The notes: generated from the letters alone by a model not told the origin. DNA of 39,604 bases from Paracoccaceae bacterium (GCA_011389685.1 JAABTV010000019.1:1-39604); one strand, 5' to 3'. Counted from the stretch's first letter, positions 18,797 through 28,445 are shown. Numbers and translations: made by a program.

Positions 18797-20029
18797 CTAG
18801 CGCTCGCGCGATTTGCCCAGAAGCCGCCCGATCAGGAACGAGGTGCGCGGCGACCAGACATAGGCGGTGCGCTCTTTCGGTGTCGCGCGGGCGCGCATCC
18901 GGGTCAAGCCGAAGATCACCAGCACGACATGCCCGACCGCGATCATCGCGAAAAGCGCGGGCGGGCCGAACCATTCCATGAGGTAGGAGGCCAGGTAGGG
19001 CGCCGCGATCGCTCCGACTGCGAACCAGAACATGAGCGCCGCTGAAAGTTCGACCCGCTGATCGCTGCGAGCGAAATCATGGGCGTGGGCGGCCGAGATC
19101 GAGTAGATCGGAAAGGTGGTCAGCCCGAAGATGCCGGCATTGAGCATGATCCCGGTCGTCGACAACCCGGTCATCAGCGCCGTGGCGATGCAACTGCCGA
19201 CTGCGGCCAGCGACATGCCGATCAACACCCAGCGCCGGTCGAACCGGTCGGCAAGCCAGCCCACCGGATATTGCGCCAGCGCCCCGCCCAGCACGAAGGC
19301 GGCCAGGAACCAAGCGATCTGCGAGGTGGCCAGCCCCACCTCCTGGCCATAGACCGGCCCGACCATGCGAAACGACGCCGAGGACAGCGCCGCCACCACC
19401 ACGCCCGCCACCGCCAGCGGTGACAGGCCGATCGCGAGCATCGGGTGCAGCCGGGGCGCGGTGGGCGTTTCGGGCTGGGTCGTGCGGCTGAGCGTGAGCG
19501 GCAGGAGCGCCGCGCAACAGAGCAGCGCCAGCAGGTTGTAGGACACGTAAGAGGCCGGCTCCAGCACCGAGATCACCATCTGCGCGGCCAGTGACCCGGT
19601 CATGTCCACCACCCGGTAGACCCCCATCGTGCGCCCCCGCGTCTGGTTCGTGACCTTGGCCTGCAACCACGCCTCGACCACCGTATAGGCACCGGCCACG
19701 CAGAACCCCGAGGCGACGCGAAACAGCGCCCAGGCATAAGGGTCGATCCACAGGTAATGCGCCAGAAGCCCGATCGCGCCGCTTGCGGTGAATGCGGCGA
19801 AGGCGCGCGAATGCCCCACCGACCCCATCAGCCGTGGCGCCCACCAGCAGCCGAAGAAAAAGCCGAGGAAATGGGCCGAGCCCAACAGGCCGATCTCGGC
19901 CCGCGAAAACCCCAGCACCAGCCCCGACAGCGCATCGAGCGGCCCGACGCCACCGGTCGAAAGCTGCAACAGCAACACCGAGAGAAAGAGCGCGGCAAAG
20001 GAAATCAGAAGACGCATGTCCCGCACCAT
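18797..20029 (-). CDS. MFS transporter (YcaD-like)
   Basis: This is a major facilitator superfamily inner-membrane permease of 410 residues with about 12 hydrophobic segments. The first begins at about residue 5 ([20 protein letters not shown]). The pattern WADRFDRR-like ([11 protein letters not shown]) after mid-protein is the MFS loop signature. The general look is that of the YcaD family, but the substrate is unknown. The ATG at 20029 is chosen because a GGGGA lies upstream; an ATG 12 bases later is possible. It is followed by the hairpin pair and metG. Confidence 0.85.
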   Translation of the reverse strand: MVRDMRLLISFAALFLSVLLLQLSTGGVGPLDALSGLVLGFSRAEIGLLGSAHFLGFFFGCWWAPRLMGSVGHSRAFAAFTASGAIGLLAHYLWIDPYAWALFRVASGFCVAGAYTVVEAWLQAKVTNQTRGRTMGVYRVVDMTGSLAAQMVISVLEPASYVSYNLLALLCCAALLPLTLSRTTQPETPTAPRLHPMLAIGLSPLAVAGVVVAALSSASFRMVGPVYGQEVGLATSQIAWFLAAFVLGGALAQYPVGWLADRFDRRWVLIGMSLAAVGSCIATALMTGLSTTGIMLNAGIFGLTTFPIYSISAAHAHDFARSDQRVELSAALMFWFAVGAIAAPYLASYLMEWFGPPALFAMIAVGHVVLVIFGLTRMRARATPKERTAYVWSPRTSFLIGRLLGKSRER

Positions 20030-20273
20030 GACATCCCCGGCCCGGATGGCAAGCAAGCCCGCGACCGTCGCATGTCGCAACCGGCCCTTGCGCCATCGAC
20101 CGCCGGGCCCGGATCATGCCATCGCCTGCCGCTCTTTGCCGGTCGAGAACACGCATTGGCACGACCCGACGGCCGGTCCAGGCCATGGGACCAAAGGCAT
20201 GTCGCGATCGGGGCTGCCCGGCCGAGCGAAGCGAGGCCCCGCCGCGACGCGCATCGCGCGGCGCAATCCCTCT

Positions 20274-20720
20274 TCAGGGCTCGCGCGTGTCGATGGAGAT
20301 CGTCACCGGCCCGTCATTGACGAGGCCGACCTGCATATCCGCGGCGAACTGCCCGGTTTCACAGGGCACGCCCTGCGCGCGCAGCGCCTCGGTGAAATTC
20401 AGGTAGAGCCGTTCGCCCTCCTCCGGGGGCGCGGCCCGCGAAAAGCCGGGGCGGTTGCCGCGGGCGGTGTCGGCGGCCAGCGTGAACTGCGACACCACCA
20501 GCGCCGCGCCCGAGACATCGCGCAGCGAGCGGTTCATCCGCCCGGCGTCGTCCCGGAAAATGCGCAGCCTGGCGACCTTGGCGGCAAGCCGGTCGGCCTC
20601 GGCGTCGGTGTCGTCCTGCATGGCGCAGACGAGGATCAGAAGGCCCGGACCGATCTGCCCGACCACCGCGCCCTCGATTCGGACCGACGCCTCGGACACC
20701 CGTTGCAACAATGCGCGCAT
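20274..20720 (-). CDS. dtd: D-aminoacyl-tRNA deacylase
   Basis: Dtd hydrolyses D-amino acids mis-attached to tRNA. The protein from the ATG at 20720 has 148 residues and begins [15 protein letters not shown], the family N-terminus. The catalytic SQFTLAAD and the C-terminal GPVTI (cross-subunit Gly-Pro motif, here [10 protein letters not shown]) are intact. It diverges from hsp20 across 113 bp. An earlier in-frame ATG would add 14 unconserved residues. Confidence 0.95.
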   Translation of the reverse strand: MRALLQRVSEASVRIEGAVVGQIGPGLLILVCAMQDDTDAEADRLAAKVARLRIFRDDAGRMNRSLRDVSGAALVVSQFTLAADTARGNRPGFSRAAPPEEGERLYLNFTEALRAQGVPCETGQFAADMQVGLVNDGPVTISIDTREP

Positions 20721-20833
20721 ATGCAATCCTTTCCGCGTCGGGCCGAGGGCGAAACTTGTCACAGGTCAATGCAGACCGGGTCCGACTCGCCCTAAATGAC
20801 CCTCGTGTGTAAACTTGCAAAGGAGTGCCTACA

Positions 20834-21250
20834 ATGGTCGAGAAATCCCACACGGCGGGCCTTTGGCCCTCGGTTTACGAACCGCTTCGCAATTTCGGGG
20901 CCAAGGTGGCCGACTGGCTGGCGCCCGCCTCGGATGCAAGCGCCAGCGAGAGCGCCTATTGCATCACCATGGAGCTGCCCGGCGTCGAGGAAAAGAATAT
21001 CGACATATCGGTCAATTCCGGCGTGGTGAGCGTCAAGGGCGAGAAAAGCGCGACGCGCGAGGAAGAGGGTGACACCTGGTTCTTCTCGGAACGCCAATAC
21101 GGCGCGTTTTCGCGGTCGTTCCGCCTGCCCGAGGATGCCGATGGCGACAAGATCGAGGCCAATCTCAAGGACGGGGTGCTGAGCATCAGCGTGCCGAAGA
21201 AATCGCCGCAAATGAGCGAGGCCAGAAAGATCGCGATCAAGCGCGGATAA
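20834..21250 (+). CDS. small heat-shock protein, Hsp20/alpha-crystallin family
   Basis: This is an ATP-independent holdase of 138 residues. An alpha-crystallin domain runs from about residue 35 to 130: ITMELPGVEEKNIDISVNSGVV, then RSFRLPEDADGDKIEANLKDGVLSISVPK, which includes the G-V-L-type motif near the C-terminus. There is a short N-terminal arm and no clear IxI tail beyond KIAIKRG. AGGAG sits 8 nt before the ATG. I saw no convincing sigma-32 promoter or RNA thermometer upstream. It is convergent with the indolepyruvate oxidoreductase gene. Confidence 0.93.
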   Translation: MVEKSHTAGLWPSVYEPLRNFGAKVADWLAPASDASASESAYCITMELPGVEEKNIDISVNSGVVSVKGEKSATREEEGDTWFFSERQYGAFSRSFRLPEDADGDKIEANLKDGVLSISVPKKSPQMSEARKIAIKRG

Positions 21251-21258
21251 GCGCGGAA

Positions 21259-21286
21259 CCGCCCGGGCCGCAAATGACCCGGGCGG
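21259..21286. terminator. bidirectional hairpin between hsp20 and the indolepyruvate oxidoreductase gene
   Basis: CCGCCCGGG/CCCGGGCGG (9-bp arms, 10-nt loop) lies in the 53-bp gap between two convergent stop codons. A shared terminator is the simplest reading, although a T-run is absent. Confidence 0.55.
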
Positions 21287-21303
21287 GATAGCAACCCGGC
21301 GCG

Positions 21304-24300
21304 TCAGGCCGCCTGCGCGGTCTTGCCGGCGATCTTGCCGCGCAGCGTGTTGCGTTTCTTCGCCACATCGCTCGCGTGGCGTTCGCGCACATGGCCATAG
21401 CCGCGGATATGTTCAGGCAGCGACAGAAGCGCCGTGATCGGTTCCGCTTTCTCTGCCGTCATGTTGGCGAGGGCGAAGTCGATATCGGCCTCGTAATCCT
21501 TCAGCAGCCGCGTGGCGAGGTGGTTCTCGTCCGAGTTGCGGAACGGATCGAAAAGCGTGCCGCGCAGCCCGCGCAGGCGGTTCATGATCGCGAAGGCGCG
21601 CAGCGCCCATTTGCCCGAAAGCGCGCCCTTGACCGTCTGGCCAGTGGTCTCGTCCACGCCGCCAAAGGGCCAGGCGCCGAAATAGAAGGTCAGCTCCGGC
21701 TCGCCCTCGAAGCTCTCGCGCAGGGACTTGGTGAAATCGGGCCTCGTGTAGAGCCGCGCCACCTCCCACTCGTCCTTGACCGCGAGCATCTTGTAGTAAT
21801 AGCGCGCCACGGCCATGGCCGGGGCGTCGTCCATCCCGGCGGTTTGCGCGGCCTTGCGCACCCGCTCCACCATGTCGGTATAGCGCCGCGCCAGCGCCGC
21901 ATTGGCATAGTCGGTCAACTCGGCGCTGCGATGGGCGATCACCTCGTCGAGCATTTTGGGCCGGTGGGCCGAGAGATCGACCGGCGTCTCGCCCTTGCGC
22001 AGCATCGCGGCCACGGTGCCCGGTTCCGCCATCGCGAGGCGCCCCAAGTCGAAGGCGCGGCGGTTCTCGGCGGGTTTCACGCCGTTGAGTTCGATCGCGC
22101 GCATCAGCGCGGCGTGCGAGAGTGGCAGGCCGCCCTGCTGCCACGCGGCGCCGACCAGAAGCATGTTGGCATAGACCGCATCGCCCAGCAGTTTCGCCGC
22201 CAGCCCCTGTGCGTCGAGCCCGCGCGCCCGGTCGCCCAGAAGCCGGGTGAGTCGCGCGAGCTGTTCGTCGCCATTGAGTTTCCAGTCGGGGTTCTTGGCG
22301 AAATCCGAGGTCGGCACCACTGTGGTGTCGGTGACGGCGGTGGCGCTGTTGAGGTCGAGCCTGGACATCGCCTCGTCACCCGCCGCGACCACGAGGTCAC
22401 AGCCGATCAGCGCATCCGCTTCGCCGGTGGCGATGCGGGTGGCGGTCATGTCGCCCGGGGTGCGGGCCATCTTGATATGCGAATGGACGGCGCCGTATTT
22501 CTGCGCCAGCCCGGTGATGTCGAGATTGGACGAGAACCAGCCATCGACATGCGCGGCGACGGCCAGCGTCTGCCCCACGGTCACGACACCCGCGCCGCCG
22601 ATGCCCGAGACCAGCACCGCCCATGAGGTTTCGACCGCGCGCGCGGGCGGTTCGGGCAGGTGGCTGGCGTCGATCACCACGTCGGCCATGTCGGGTTTGC
22701 GCGGCTTCACGCCCGCGACGGTGACGAAGCTGGGGCAGAACCCCTCGACGCAGGAGAAATCCTTGTTGCAGGAGGATTGGTTGATCTTGCGCTTGCGCCC
22801 CATCTCGGTTTCGAGCGGTTCGATCGCCATGCAGCCCGACACGGTCGAGCAGTCGCCGCAGCCTTCGCAGACATCCGAATTGATGAACACCCGCTTGTCG
22901 GGGTCTTCCCATTTGCCACGCTTGCGCAACCGGCGGCGTTCGGTGGCGCAGGGCTGATCATAGATGATCGCGGTGACGCCGCGGCGTTCGCGCATCTCGC
23001 GTTGCACGAGGTCAAGCTCGGTCCGGTGGTGGAGCGTGACGCCCTCGGGCAGCGGCTTGCCGTCGTAATGTTCGGGCTCGTCGGCCACGAGGGCAATGGC
23101 GCCGACGCCTTCGGCCTTGAGCTGGGCGATCATCGACAGCGGGTCGATCTCGCCATCGACGGGTTGGCCGCCGGTCATCGACACGAAGCCGTTATGCAGG
23201 ATCTTGTAGGTGATGTTGGCGTTAGAGGCCACGGCGGCGCGGATCGCCATGTAGCCCGAGTGGAAATACGTGCCGTCGCCCATGTTGGCGAAGACGTGGT
23301 TTTCGCCGGTGAAGGGAAACTGCCCCAGCCAGGCCGCGCCCTCGCCGCCCATCTGGGTGATCGAGTTGGTCTTCATCGGATCGCGCATCACCGCCATGGT
23401 GTGACAGCCGATGCCGGCCAGCGCGCGGCTGCCATCGGGCAGTTGGGTCGAGCGACCATGCGGACAGCCGGCGCAGAACGAGGGCATGCGGATCGCGCCG
23501 CCGCCCAGCACCGGCGCATCGGTGGGCTGGTTCGGGGTTGCGATCGGGGCGGCGGGGTCGATTTCCTTGATGGTGCGGGTCAGAACGCCGCGAATATGGG
23601 TCGGGTCGATCTCGCCGTAATTGGGAAAGGCGATGTCGCCCGGATCGGCGGCATAGATATGGCTGTTGAAGCTCTTGCCGATGATGCGCGGGGCGTTCTC
23701 GGCCCCGTAAAGCGCGCTGCGGATCTGGTCTTCGAGCAGGGGGCGCTTTTCCTCGACCACCACGATGGTTTCGAGGCCGCGGGCGAAGTCCTTGACGATC
23801 TCCTGTTCAAGCGGCCAGACCACGCCGACCTTCAAGAGGCGCAGGCCCATGTTGGCGAGGGTTTGCCCGTCATAGCCCATTTCGCCCAGGGCCTGGCTCA
23901 GATCCTGCCAGGCCTTGCCCGCCGCGACGACGCCGATGCGGGCCTTTTCGGCCCCCGAGACGCGGTTGAGCCCGTTGGCGCGGATATAGTCCAGCGCCTG
24001 GCCGATGCGGGCGTCGTAAAGCGCGCGTTCCTGTTCCATCACCGGCGTGAAGGCGGAGATGCCGAAACGCTTGCCGCGCGCGGGCAGGGTGATCTCGGGC
24101 GATGTGGGCGAGACATGCACCGAGCCGCCGCCCTCGATCACGTCGGTCACCAGCTTCATGCCCGCAAGGCAGCCCGCGAAACGCGAGAGCGCGATGCCGT
24201 GCAGCCCGTAATCAAGCACTTCCTGCGCGTTGGCCGGCGCAAGGAGCGGAATGCCCGCCGAGACGAAGTTGAAGTCGGAGTAGCAGGCCACGGTCGAGGA

Positions 24301-24771
24301 TTTGGCGCCGTGATCGTCGCCCACCAGCAGGAGCGAGCCGCCCTTTTCGTTGGTGCCCGCGAAATTGGCGTGGCGGATCGGGTCCATCGAGCGGTCCATG
24401 CCCGGGGCCTTGCCATACCAGATCGAGAACACGCCCTCGACCCGTGCGCCGGGAAAGAGGCCGACCATCTGGCTGCCCCATGTGGCGGTGGCGGCGATGT
24501 CCTCGTTCACGCCGGCCTGGAACACGATGTTGTGCTGTTTGAGTTGCGGCGCGGCCTGCCAGAGGTCCATGTCATAGCGCCCGATGGGCGAGCCGCGATA
24601 GCCCGAGATATAGCCGCCGGTGTTCATGCCCGCCGCCGCGTCGCGCCTGGCTTGCTGGATGGGCAGCCGCACCAGCGCCTGCATGCCGGTCATGTAGACC
24701 CATCCCTCTTCGGCGGTGAGCCGGTCGGAGAGGGTGAAATCCATGCGTTTCTCGGTGGGTGAATCGAGCAT
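21304..24771 (-). CDS. fused indolepyruvate:ferredoxin oxidoreductase (alpha+beta)
   Basis: The enzyme oxidatively decarboxylates aryl-pyruvates from aromatic amino-acid transamination to aryl-acetyl-CoA, reducing ferredoxin. This single 1155-residue chain combines both subunits of the archaeal enzyme. An N-terminal oxidoreductase domain begins at about residue 20. A TPP-binding part follows in mid-chain (GCPHGRSTQLPDG … MGDGTYFHSG). Next is an iron-sulfur segment (CEGCGDCSTVSGC, then CNKDFSCVEGFCPSF) and a C-terminal gamma-type domain (SGIGGAGVVTVGQTLA). The ATG at 24771 follows AGGAAGG; the open frame upstream overlaps the imuA-like gene and is unconserved. It lies 143 nt downstream of that gene on the same strand. 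Confidence 0.93.
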   Translation of the reverse strand: MLDSPTEKRMDFTLSDRLTAEEGWVYMTGMQALVRLPIQQARRDAAAGMNTGGYISGYRGSPIGRYDMDLWQAAPQLKQHNIVFQAGVNEDIAATATWGSQMVGLFPGARVEGVFSIWYGKAPGMDRSMDPIRHANFAGTNEKGGSLLLVGDDHGAKSSTVACYSDFNFVSAGIPLLAPANAQEVLDYGLHGIALSRFAGCLAGMKLVTDVIEGGGSVHVSPTSPEITLPARGKRFGISAFTPVMEQERALYDARIGQALDYIRANGLNRVSGAEKARIGVVAAGKAWQDLSQALGEMGYDGQTLANMGLRLLKVGVVWPLEQEIVKDFARGLETIVVVEEKRPLLEDQIRSALYGAENAPRIIGKSFNSHIYAADPGDIAFPNYGEIDPTHIRGVLTRTIKEIDPAAPIATPNQPTDAPVLGGGAIRMPSFCAGCPHGRSTQLPDGSRALAGIGCHTMAVMRDPMKTNSITQMGGEGAAWLGQFPFTGENHVFANMGDGTYFHSGYMAIRAAVASNANITYKILHNGFVSMTGGQPVDGEIDPLSMIAQLKAEGVGAIALVADEPEHYDGKPLPEGVTLHHRTELDLVQREMRERRGVTAIIYDQPCATERRRLRKRGKWEDPDKRVFINSDVCEGCGDCSTVSGCMAIEPLETEMGRKRKINQSSCNKDFSCVEGFCPSFVTVAGVKPRKPDMADVVIDASHLPEPPARAVETSWAVLVSGIGGAGVVTVGQTLAVAAHVDGWFSSNLDITGLAQKYGAVHSHIKMARTPGDMTATRIATGEADALIGCDLVVAAGDEAMSRLDLNSATAVTDTTVVPTSDFAKNPDWKLNGDEQLARLTRLLGDRARGLDAQGLAAKLLGDAVYANMLLVGAAWQQGGLPLSHAALMRAIELNGVKPAENRRAFDLGRLAMAEPGTVAAMLRKGETPVDLSAHRPKMLDEVIAHRSAELTDYANAALARRYTDMVERVRKAAQTAGMDDAPAMAVARYYYKMLAVKDEWEVARLYTRPDFTKSLRESFEGEPELTFYFGAWPFGGVDETTGQTVKGALSGKWALRAFAIMNRLRGLRGTLFDPFRNSDENHLATRLLKDYEADIDFALANMTAEKAEPITALLSLPEHIRGYGHVRERHASDVAKKRNTLRGKIAGKTAQAA

Positions 24772-24914
24772 CTGTCTGGTCCTTCCTGTCGCGCGGCCCC
24801 GGGGGGATCGCGCGAAGGGTAGGGGCTGTTCGCGGTGCCGTCTACCGGGTCGCGGCGATTTTGCGATATGACCTTGCGACGCGCGGGGGATCTGCGGGGG
24901 GATCAGCCGGGCCA

Positions 24915-25529
24915 TCATCCGGGCCGGGGGGTGAAGAGTCCATCGCTCAGGGCAACCGCCCATGACCGGACCGGGGCGCTGCGGGCGCGCAGCCGGGTCA
25001 GGTGCCATTCCTCCCTGTCCGGGGCATGGGCCGGGTGGAATTGCCAGCGGGTTTCGACCCCGGGCGCGCCGCCTGCGCCGGGCGTCAGGATCAGGCCCAG
25101 CGGGTGTAGCACCCCTTCGCGCGTGCCGGTTTCGGCGGCCAGGTGCAGCCGCCGGACCGGGGTGAGCGGGGGCGGCTCGGGCAGGTCCCCCACGACCAGC
25201 GGCACCGCGCCCGAGCGCAGCGCCTCTTCCATGCACCACAGCAGGTCCGGTGCGCGGTCGGGGGTGACGAAAAGGAACCGCCCCGGCTGAACGAACGGGG
25301 CCATGCCGTCGGGGTTGAGCCGGTTGGGGCTGTGCCGTTGCGTGATCCACATCACCGGCCCCCGGGTGCGCATGGCGACCCAGATGGCGAATGTATGCCG
25401 GGCCGATCCGCCGCATTCATGCACCCGCGCCAGCGCCAGCGGCATGTCGGGGCCGAGCAGGAGCGACGGGCGGTGCCGCAGCGGATCGCGGGCGAGCAGC
25501 GTAGGGGTGAGCGGGTCAAGGCGAGTCAT
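24915..25529 (-). CDS. ImuA-like SOS mutagenesis protein
   Basis: This 204-residue protein looks like the short Rhodobacteraceae form of ImuA, a RecA-fold accessory of the ImuB/DnaE2 translesion complex. RVHECGG, the GPVMWI strand, DLLWCMEEALRSGAVPLVVGDL and PVRRLHLAAETG match the order of conserved blocks I know from that family. No Walker A motif is visible. I chose the ATG at 25529 because earlier in-frame starts would lie inside the LexA box at 25547-25561. No imuB or dnaE2 lies in the window. The stop overlaps ATGATG, with the oxidoreductase start 143 nt further on. Family assignment is fairly confident; function is inferred. Confidence 0.65.
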   Translation of the reverse strand: MTRLDPLTPTLLARDPLRHRPSLLLGPDMPLALARVHECGGSARHTFAIWVAMRTRGPVMWITQRHSPNRLNPDGMAPFVQPGRFLFVTPDRAPDLLWCMEEALRSGAVPLVVGDLPEPPPLTPVRRLHLAAETGTREGVLHPLGLILTPGAGGAPGVETRWQFHPAHAPDREEWHLTRLRARSAPVRSWAVALSDGLFTPRPG

Positions 25530-25546
25530 CTCGGGGAGAATAATAT

Positions 25547-25561
25547 GTTCGCTATATGTTC
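25547..25561 (-). promoter_or_regulatory. LexA (SOS) box of alphaproteobacterial type
   Basis: GTTC-GCTATAT-GTTC on the plus strand (GAAC-N7-GAAC on the transcribed side) is an exact match to the alphaproteobacterial LexA direct repeat GTTC-N7-GTTC. It ends 17 nt before the chosen imuA-like ATG and overlaps a plausible promoter: TTGAGA, 17 bp, TATTCT. With that promoter the transcript would start at or very near the ATG, so it may be almost leaderless. Confidence 0.8.
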
Positions 25562-25636
25562 TCAATGGGGCATGACCCGACCCGCCGGGCGGTCGAGACG
25601 ACGGCGGACCCGGACCGCAGCCTTCGTTCCTTACGC

Positions 25637-27271
25637 TCAGACCGGCAGAATCAGGTCATGTTTCATGGCAATCGCGATGGAGACCAGCACCACGATACCG
25701 ATCACCAAAGACATTCCGGCCACGACGAAATCAAAGGCGGGATCATCCTGTTCATCCTGAATTTCCAGCGAAATCCTCATGATCCGCCCCTCTCCGAGCC
25801 GGATGTCCTTTTGCTCGATGATGGTCGTGGTGAGATAGACCACGACAACCGCAAGCACATAGGCAAAGACATCGCCGAAAAAGCTGTTCGGCCTGCTGGC
25901 GAAACCCGACGTGATGACCAGCGCCCCGACAAAGATCGTGGCCAGCATCTCTCCCGCGCTGACCGGGTTGACGCGGAGGAGCGCGACTGACGCAAGCCTG
26001 CGTCGCATGTCCTCGCCGATCTCGACATTCGCGATGATCGCCTCGTATGCGTTCACGGTCGCCCGTGAATTCTTGCGGAATGAATCCCGAAGAAATTCGA
26101 CGATGCGGATTTTCAGTGGCACAGGATAGCTTTCCGGCAGGACATCCAGTGCGTCCTTGCAGGCCTGGCGTTGAAGCAGGTTGCGGTCGGCAAGGCGACT
26201 GAGCAGGAAACCGATCAGGATCGCATAGAGCGTAATGGATACAGACACCAGGCCGTAGCCATCGCCCGGCGCGTTCGCCACCGTGAGATAGGACAAGGCC
26301 CCGAAACCGATGCAGGCGACGACCGCAAGGAAGAACGCCACGGTCTGCTCGCCGCGGAAATGCGCAACGATGTTCGATGAGAAGATCAGGATCGAGCCGA
26401 ATATGATGCCGACCGCAAGTTCGGCCATGCCGACCAGATAGAGCCAGACGAAGGCAAAGACCGGCGCAAGATACAAGAGGAGCTGAATGCTGCTGCGTTT
26501 CGACTGCGCAACCGCGACCCAGTAAAGCAGACCGCCAAGCCCCTCGATGATGCCGAAACCGAACGAGGAATCCCATTGCAGGATCTCGTCGAGACGCGTT
26601 GGCGTGAATATGATGATGCCAAGAAGGGCATAGCCCGCGGCCATGGCCCGGTTGACCAGGTCGATGATCGCGAAATCCGCGAAGCTGAGGTCGCCGATGT
26701 CGGAACGGACGATACTCTTGGACTTGAGCAGAACGGCGACGGCCATCGTGACGCCGGCCAGAAGCCCGAGCATGTCGCCCGAAAGCCTGGTGCCGAACCC
26801 GGCGCCCTGACCATTGGAATGGCCGGAAAAGACGATGAGCCCCAGCCCGACAATGGCAATCAGGCCGGCGACGGTTTCCGCCAGGGTCAGGCGCAGGAAC
26901 CTGCCGCGAAAAACGACGGGCAGGACGAAAAAGACGACCAGCGGCCAAAGCTCGTAAAGCATCGTCACGCCGGCATTCGATCCGATGGAGAATGCATAGA
27001 CCAGAATGCAATAGGCAATGGTGGCCAGGAGTGCGGCGCTGGCCAGAAAGGTGGGGCGCACTTTCGAGAAGCTCATCTTCTCCGTGCTGTTGTGGCGAAG
27101 CCGGTAGATCGCGATCAGGCCGGCGTCGATGACAACCGCGACAACGCAGGCCTTGAACACATAGACAAGCGGGCTGACCGCGCCCACCGAAAAGGCGTTG
27201 AACAGCGGAAAAAGGGAATAAAGAATGACGGCCGTGAACATCGCCACGAAAGCGGAGTTTTCCTTTGTCAT
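25637..27271 (-). CDS. polytopic membrane protein: EamA-like core plus C-terminal extension
   Basis: This is an unrecognised 544-residue membrane protein. Residues 1-300 or so show about ten hydrophobic helices arranged like a drug/metabolite (EamA) transporter. Two more helices follow, then a charged stretch of about 80 residues (about 375-450, with KIRIVEFLRDSFRKNS and EIGEDMRRRLAS), three further hydrophobic segments and a short tail. EamA proteins normally end near 300 residues, so the C-terminal half is additional. The second ATG (27271) is favoured because AAAGGA sits 6 nt before it. Base composition is lower than its neighbours (33 of 60 G+C at 26521-26580, against 42 of 60 at 24061-24120), consistent with transfer. 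No function is assigned. Confidence 0.75.
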   Translation of the reverse strand: MTKENSAFVAMFTAVILYSLFPLFNAFSVGAVSPLVYVFKACVVAVVIDAGLIAIYRLRHNSTEKMSFSKVRPTFLASAALLATIAYCILVYAFSIGSNAGVTMLYELWPLVVFFVLPVVFRGRFLRLTLAETVAGLIAIVGLGLIVFSGHSNGQGAGFGTRLSGDMLGLLAGVTMAVAVLLKSKSIVRSDIGDLSFADFAIIDLVNRAMAAGYALLGIIIFTPTRLDEILQWDSSFGFGIIEGLGGLLYWVAVAQSKRSSIQLLLYLAPVFAFVWLYLVGMAELAVGIIFGSILIFSSNIVAHFRGEQTVAFFLAVVACIGFGALSYLTVANAPGDGYGLVSVSITLYAILIGFLLSRLADRNLLQRQACKDALDVLPESYPVPLKIRIVEFLRDSFRKNSRATVNAYEAIIANVEIGEDMRRRLASVALLRVNPVSAGEMLATIFVGALVITSGFASRPNSFFGDVFAYVLAVVVVYLTTTIIEQKDIRLGEGRIMRISLEIQDEQDDPAFDFVVAGMSLVIGIVVLVSIAIAMKHDLILPV

Positions 27272-27517
27272 CTTCATTCCTTTCCCGGGAAACCTGCGTT
27301 TCGAAGTCGTTTTTGTCCTGACAGGCACAAGATGACAATCGCATTGTGGGATGCAAAGGACACGGCGAGGGGGTCGAAATGTGCCGAGTGGGCCATTTAC
27401 GCGACGGGGCACCCAACGGGGCATTGCCTCTTTCACCGGGATTGCTTTTTCCTGTGACGGGATATGTCCCGCCCGCCAATCGGGTGATACTGTCGGCGAA
27501 AAGCAAAGGAGTCGTCC
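27272..27517. promoter_or_regulatory. divergent region between the membrane protein and the carnitine module
   Basis: This gap of 246 bp has no gene. CGGGA-TATG-TCCCG (27458-27471) is a compact dyad about 46 bp before the BKACE start and could be an operator or part of the promoter. AAGGAG lies just before the BKACE ATG. Confidence 0.4.
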
Positions 27518-28432
27518 ATGCCATTGACCATGAGCCGCGAGGTTTTCATCACCTGTGCCGTCACCGGATCGGGCGGCACGCAGGACCGCAGCCCGCATGT
27601 GCCGCGCAGCCCGCGCGAGATCGCCGAAAGCGCCATCGACGCCGCGCGTGCGGGCGCCGCAGTGGTGCATTGCCACGTCCGCGATCCCGAGACCGGCGCG
27701 CCGTCGCGTCGTCTCGACTATTACCGCGAGGTGACGGAGCGCATCCGCGAGGCCGAGGTCGATGTGGTGCTGAACCTGACCGCCGGGATGGGCGGCGACA
27801 TCACCTTCGGCAGCCCCGAGCGGCCCCTGCCGCTCGACGAGGCGGGCACCGACCTGATCGGCGCGGCCGAGCGGGTCGAGCATATCAAGCAATGCCTGCC
27901 CGAGATCTGCACGCTCGATTGCGGCACGATGAATTTCGCCGAGGCGGATTACGTGATGACCAACACGCCGGGCATGCTCCAGGCGATGGGCCGGATGATG
28001 ACGGCGCTGGGCGTCAAGCCCGAGATCGAGGCGTTCGACACCGGGCATCTGTGGTATGCCAGGCAACTGGTCAAGGATGGGGTGCTTGATGCGCCCGCGC
28101 TGGTGCAGCTTTGCATGGGGGTGCCGTGGGGGGCGCCCGATGACCTCAACACCTTCATGGCGATGGTCAACAACGTGCCCGAGGACTGGCATTTCTCGGC
28201 CTTCGCGCTGGGGCGCAACCAGATGGGCTATGTCGCGGCGAGCGTTCTGGCCGGGGGGCATGTGCGCGTCGGGCTGGAGGATAACCTGTGGCTGGAAAAG
28301 GGCGTGCTGGCCACCAACGCGCAACTGGTCGAGCGCGCGGCGGGTATCGTCGAGCGGATGGGCGCGCGGGTGATCGGGCCGCAAGAGGTGCGCGACAAGC
28401 TGGGGCTGGTCAAGCGCGCCCCGGCGGGCTGA
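27518..28432 (+). CDS. beta-keto acid cleavage enzyme (BKACE), probable dehydrocarnitine cleavage
   Basis: BKACE proteins (formerly DUF849) use zinc to cleave a beta-keto acid with acetyl-CoA, releasing acetoacetate and a new acyl-CoA. The 304-residue TIM-barrel sequence has the zinc HxH in VVHCHVRDP, plus LNLTAGMGGD, EAFDTGHLW and VRVGLEDNLW. The gene next door encodes carnitine dehydrogenase fused to a thioesterase. The likely substrate is therefore 3-dehydrocarnitine, giving betainyl-CoA. Substrate specificity is inference from context. AAGGAG precedes the ATG; an alternative ATG lies four codons later. Confidence 0.88.
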   Translation: MPLTMSREVFITCAVTGSGGTQDRSPHVPRSPREIAESAIDAARAGAAVVHCHVRDPETGAPSRRLDYYREVTERIREAEVDVVLNLTAGMGGDITFGSPERPLPLDEAGTDLIGAAERVEHIKQCLPEICTLDCGTMNFAEADYVMTNTPGMLQAMGRMMTALGVKPEIEAFDTGHLWYARQLVKDGVLDAPALVQLCMGVPWGAPDDLNTFMAMVNNVPEDWHFSAFALGRNQMGYVAASVLAGGHVRVGLEDNLWLEKGVLATNAQLVERAAGIVERMGARVIGPQEVRDKLGLVKRAPAG

Positions 28433-28445
28433 GACGCGGGCGGGG

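Noticed and set aside
20721..20833. Sigma-32 promoter or RNA thermometer for hsp20
   Set aside because: CTTG and CCCTAAAT elements are present but 36 bp apart, and no fold hides the AGGAG site, so the case is too weak.
24772..25416. N-terminal extension of the indolepyruvate oxidoreductase frame
   Set aside because: It overlaps the imuA-like gene in another frame, is unconserved, and the ATG at 24771 has a good ribosome-binding site and the right length.
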